Origin: Desulfatitalea sp. UBA4791
GTDB lineage: Bacteria > Desulfobacterota > Desulfobacteria > Desulfobacterales > Desulfosarcinaceae
Length of the DNA: 16,212 nucleotides
Direction: 5' to 3'
Assembly (NCBI GenBank): GCA_002402905.1
Contig: DHGT01000144.1
Location: forward strand, 1 to 16,212
Of the stretch, positions 13,823 to 16,212 are shown one piece after another. The first letter of the stretch is position 1. Every line of letters begins with the position of its first letter. A program made the position numbers and the translations under genes. The notes beneath the pieces were generated by a model. That model did no database searches. It had not been told where the DNA came from and saw only the letters and a list, made by a program, of their open reading frames with translations.

Positions 13823-16042
13823 ATGAATCCATTTGCTTATCGAACCACCAGCATGGTGTTCAAAACCCTCGCCAATCTTTCCAAAGCAAAGGTGGCCCTG
13901 CACGGCACGGAGAACATCCCCGAAGGCGCAAAGATATTCGTTATCAATCACTTTACGCGCCTGGAAACCTTTTTGATGCCCTACTATCTGCACAAACTGG
14001 TGCAAACGCCGATCTGGTCGTTGGCCTCTTCGGAGTTTTTCATCGGTGCCGTGGGGCGTTTCCTGGAATCAGTGGGCGCCGTATCCACCAAGGATCCCCA
14101 TCGGGACCGTCTGATCGTCAAGACCTTGCTGACCAACGAGGCCGGCTGGATCATTTTTCCCGAGGGGCGCATGGTGAAAAATAAAAAGATCATCGAGAAG
14201 GGCCGCTACATGGTTTCATATGCGGGCGGCAAACACCCGCCCCACACCGGCGCCGCCCACCTGGCCCTGCGAACCGAGTTTTACCGTCAACGTTTCATGT
14301 GGCTGGCCGAGCATGCACCTCTGGAGATGCAACGGCTGTTGCCCCTGTTCAACCTGGAGGCCATATCCGATGTCAGTCCTTTAGGCACCTGTATCGTTCC
14401 GGTGAACATCACCTACTATCCCTTGCGGGCCAGGGAAAACATCCTGAAAAAGATTGCCGAACGACTGGTGGAGGATCTGCCCGAGAAGCTCACCGAAGAG
14501 CTCATGACCGAAGGGGCCATGCTGACTTCCGGTGTGGACATTGACATCCGTTTCGGCAAAGCCATCGAAGCGGCGCCTTACCTGCAGACCCGATCGATCC
14601 TGGCGGACATGCATAACCCGGCGTCCTTCGAATTCGATGACCCCCTGCCGAGCGTCGGCGATTTGCGCAAAGCGGCCTTGAAGATCATGCAGCGCTACAT
14701 GGAGGCCATCTACAGCATGACCACCGTGAATCACGACCATATTTTCGCTTCCGTTTTACAACACAGCCTTCGTGACAGGATTCGACTCAGCCGCTTCTGC
14801 CGGCGCGCCTTCCTGGCCATTGAACGAGGCCCATCGCCGGGTGCGATCCATTTGCATCACAGCATCGAGGAGAGCCAGAATCACCTCCTGGTCGATGACC
14901 GGTACAGCAAACTGGAGGATTTCCTGACCGTGGCCGAACAGAGCAAGGTGCTGCGCCGGGAATCGTCTTTTATCGTTCGGAATCGGCGTAAACTGGGATC
15001 GCCTTTCGACTTTCATCTGGCCCGTATCGACAATCCCGTGGCCGTCATGGCCAACGAAGTCGAACCGCTGAAGCGACTTCAACGAAAAATATCCCGGTTG
15101 TGCTGGACACCCGATGTCATCCTGCGGTCCCGCATCGCCCGCCAGATGCACCAACGCGCCGAGCGAGCGTTCGAGGCGGATTACGAGCGTTTTTTCATTC
15201 AAGGGGAGACCAAGCCCAGGCACATCGGGCGTCCGGTGTTGCTGCGCGGCAATCGCCGCCGGCTGGGTATCTTGCTGTGCCACGGGTACATGGCCGCACC
15301 GGCGGAGGTGAGGGCCCTGGCCGACTATCTGTCCAGGAGAGGCTACTGGGTCTATCTGCCGCGCCTCAAGGGCCACGGCACCGCACCGGAGGACCTGGCG
15401 CGCTGCAGCTACCAGGATTGGATTCGATCGGTGGAAGAGGGCTACATCCTGATCCGCAACACCTGCCGTCGCGCGGTGATCGGTGGGTTTTCCACCGGGG
15501 CCGCCCTGGCGCTGGAGCTGGCCAGCCGGGTGAGCGACATCGCCGGCGTATTCGCCGTTTCCACGCCGTTGCGTCTGCAATATGCCGCTTCGCGCCTGGC
15601 GCCGGTGGTGGACACCTGGAATCGTCTGATGGATCGGATGCGCTGGGAAGAAGCCAAAAAAGAGTTCGTGGAAAATCGCCCGGAAAATCCGCACATCAAC
15701 TATTCCCGCAATCCCATCGCCGGCGTCGTGGAGCTCGAACGCCTGATGGATTACCTGGAACCGCGTTTGACCAACGTTCAGGTGCCCGCCCTGGTGGCCC
15801 AATCCCAGCAAGATCCGGTGGTGGATCCCAAAGGTTCCGAACGTATCTTCCAGATGCTCGGATCCAGGGACAAGCAGTACATGGCCTTTAATTTTAATCG
15901 CCATGGCATCCTGCTCGGCGAAGGCTCCGAGCGCGTCCATCGGGTCATCGCGGACTTCGTGGACCAGGTCTTCGCCAAGGCAGCGGTGCCCGCGCGTCCG
16001 GCTCCCGCGGCGATGCCGGCCGAAGAGATGTCCCAGTCATGA
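13823..16042 (+). CDS. Fusion of PlsC-like acyltransferase and alpha/beta hydrolase
   Basis: The 739-residue protein has two enzymes in one chain. Residues about 1-250 resemble 1-acylglycerol-3-phosphate acyltransferases: the motif I region reads INHFTRLETF, with H43 and E48 (the common form is H-x4-D), and motif III is IFPEGR at 111-116. Residues about 480-715 are an alpha/beta hydrolase: oxyanion HG at 487-488, the elbow G555-F-S557-T-G559, then D664 and H694, a complete Ser-Asp-His triad. A helical linker (about 280-450) joins them. No signal peptide is seen; a membrane-surface lipid role is plausible, such as acyl transfer plus ester cleavage in one chain, but the substrate is unknown. 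No clear ribosome site precedes ATG 13823. The long tail (720-739) is Ala/Pro-rich. Confidence 0.88.
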   Translation: MNPFAYRTTSMVFKTLANLSKAKVALHGTENIPEGAKIFVINHFTRLETFLMPYYLHKLVQTPIWSLASSEFFIGAVGRFLESVGAVSTKDPHRDRLIVKTLLTNEAGWIIFPEGRMVKNKKIIEKGRYMVSYAGGKHPPHTGAAHLALRTEFYRQRFMWLAEHAPLEMQRLLPLFNLEAISDVSPLGTCIVPVNITYYPLRARENILKKIAERLVEDLPEKLTEELMTEGAMLTSGVDIDIRFGKAIEAAPYLQTRSILADMHNPASFEFDDPLPSVGDLRKAALKIMQRYMEAIYSMTTVNHDHIFASVLQHSLRDRIRLSRFCRRAFLAIERGPSPGAIHLHHSIEESQNHLLVDDRYSKLEDFLTVAEQSKVLRRESSFIVRNRRKLGSPFDFHLARIDNPVAVMANEVEPLKRLQRKISRLCWTPDVILRSRIARQMHQRAERAFEADYERFFIQGETKPRHIGRPVLLRGNRRRLGILLCHGYMAAPAEVRALADYLSRRGYWVYLPRLKGHGTAPEDLARCSYQDWIRSVEEGYILIRNTCRRAVIGGFSTGAALALELASRVSDIAGVFAVSTPLRLQYAASRLAPVVDTWNRLMDRMRWEEAKKEFVENRPENPHINYSRNPIAGVVELERLMDYLEPRLTNVQVPALVAQSQQDPVVDPKGSERIFQMLGSRDKQYMAFNFNRHGILLGEGSERVHRVIADFVDQVFAKAAVPARPAPAAMPAEEMSQS

Positions 16043-16067
16043 ATGCACTATCTAACGCGGGCGTTGC

Positions 16068-16088
16068 GGGCGGGCGTAAAGCCCGCCC
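16068..16088 (+). terminator. GC-rich hairpin after the acyltransferase fusion
   Basis: GGGCGGGC (16068-16075) and GCCCGCCC (16081-16088) form an 8-bp stem around GTAAA, 26 bases after the stop codon. There is no T-tract, so it may be a 3' RNA stem or a weak terminator rather than a classic one. Confidence 0.5.
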
Positions 16089-16159
16089 TACACATTCGGG
16101 GATTATGAATTCGCTCGGAGGTTAAAGAGGTTGCCTTCAGCCCGCCCTGGACATTCGGG
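16081..16159. repeat. Imperfect 20-bp direct repeat
   Basis: Copies at 16081-16100 and 16140-16159 both read GCCCGCCCT, two variable bases, then ACATTCGGG: 18 of 20 bases agree. They are 59 bases apart start to start, and the first copy is also the right arm of the hairpin. The region is non-coding. Confidence 0.75.
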
Positions 16160-16172
16160 AGACACATCTTTT

Positions 16173-16208
16173 CTCGTACTCGTACACGTACTCGTTCTCG
16201 TACTCGAT
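16173..16208. repeat. Tandem hexamer tract (CTCGTA-type)
   Basis: Six consecutive hexamers read CTCGTA, CTCGTA, CACGTA, CTCGTT, CTCGTA, CTCGAT. Three are perfect copies and the rest differ by one or two bases. The window ends four bases later, so the tract may continue. Confidence 0.8.
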
Positions 16209-16212
16209 GGTT

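Noticed and set aside
14756..15940. 394-codon open frame antisense to the acyltransferase fusion
   Set aside because: The plus strand carries the conserved acyltransferase and hydrolase motifs. The antisense product has no recognisable motif and is explained by GC-biased codons.

Overview
The window looks like chromosome of a motile, GC-moderate Gram-negative bacterium, most like a sulfate-reducing deltaproteobacterium (Desulfobacterota, Desulfosarcina-like). This guess rests on gene style: an acyltransferase-alpha/beta hydrolase fusion, Lgt, a long chemoreceptor, sigma54- and sigma28-type promoters and an intergenic CTCGTA hexamer tract. No rRNA or tRNA is present, so taxonomy is inference only. 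I see no phage, insertion sequence or CRISPR array.

Layout. (1) Positions 1-2929 form a vitamin B6 module: a MocR/PdxR-type regulator, cut by the left edge, is divergent from pdxS-pdxT, the two subunits of PLP synthase. The 148-bp gap between them holds two inverted-repeat structures. (2) Positions 2886-3752 hold lgt (lipoprotein diacylglyceryl transferase) on the minus strand, overlapping the end of pdxT. (3) Positions 3753-8843 form a signalling and motility block: a PilZ protein behind a sigma54-like site, a chemoreceptor behind a near-consensus sigma28 flagellar promoter, a rho-independent terminator, cheW, and a small membrane HAMP protein without an output domain.

(4) Positions 8844-11262 hold the least understood part. 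A sigma54-like promoter lies inside a perfect 10-bp inverted repeat and precedes two translationally coupled genes: a coiled-coil polytopic membrane protein and a von Willebrand A-type lipoprotein. This is the best candidate for an undescribed system. (5) Positions 11259-13651, minus strand, hold a coupled tRNA-modification pair, mnmA then mtaB, behind a sigma70-like promoter. (6) Positions 13823-16042 hold a PlsC-like acyltransferase fused to an alpha/beta hydrolase. (7) Positions 16043-16212 are non-coding and carry a hairpin, a 20-bp direct repeat and a hexamer tandem tract.

How parts may work together: MCP, CheW and the HAMP protein are probably chemosensory, and PilZ suggests c-di-GMP input. 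Lgt would lipidate the VWA lipoprotein as it does all lipoproteins. MnmA and MtaB modify tRNA at the wobble position and at the position 3' of the anticodon. Gene packing is tight: several ATGA overlaps and two convergent 3' overlaps.
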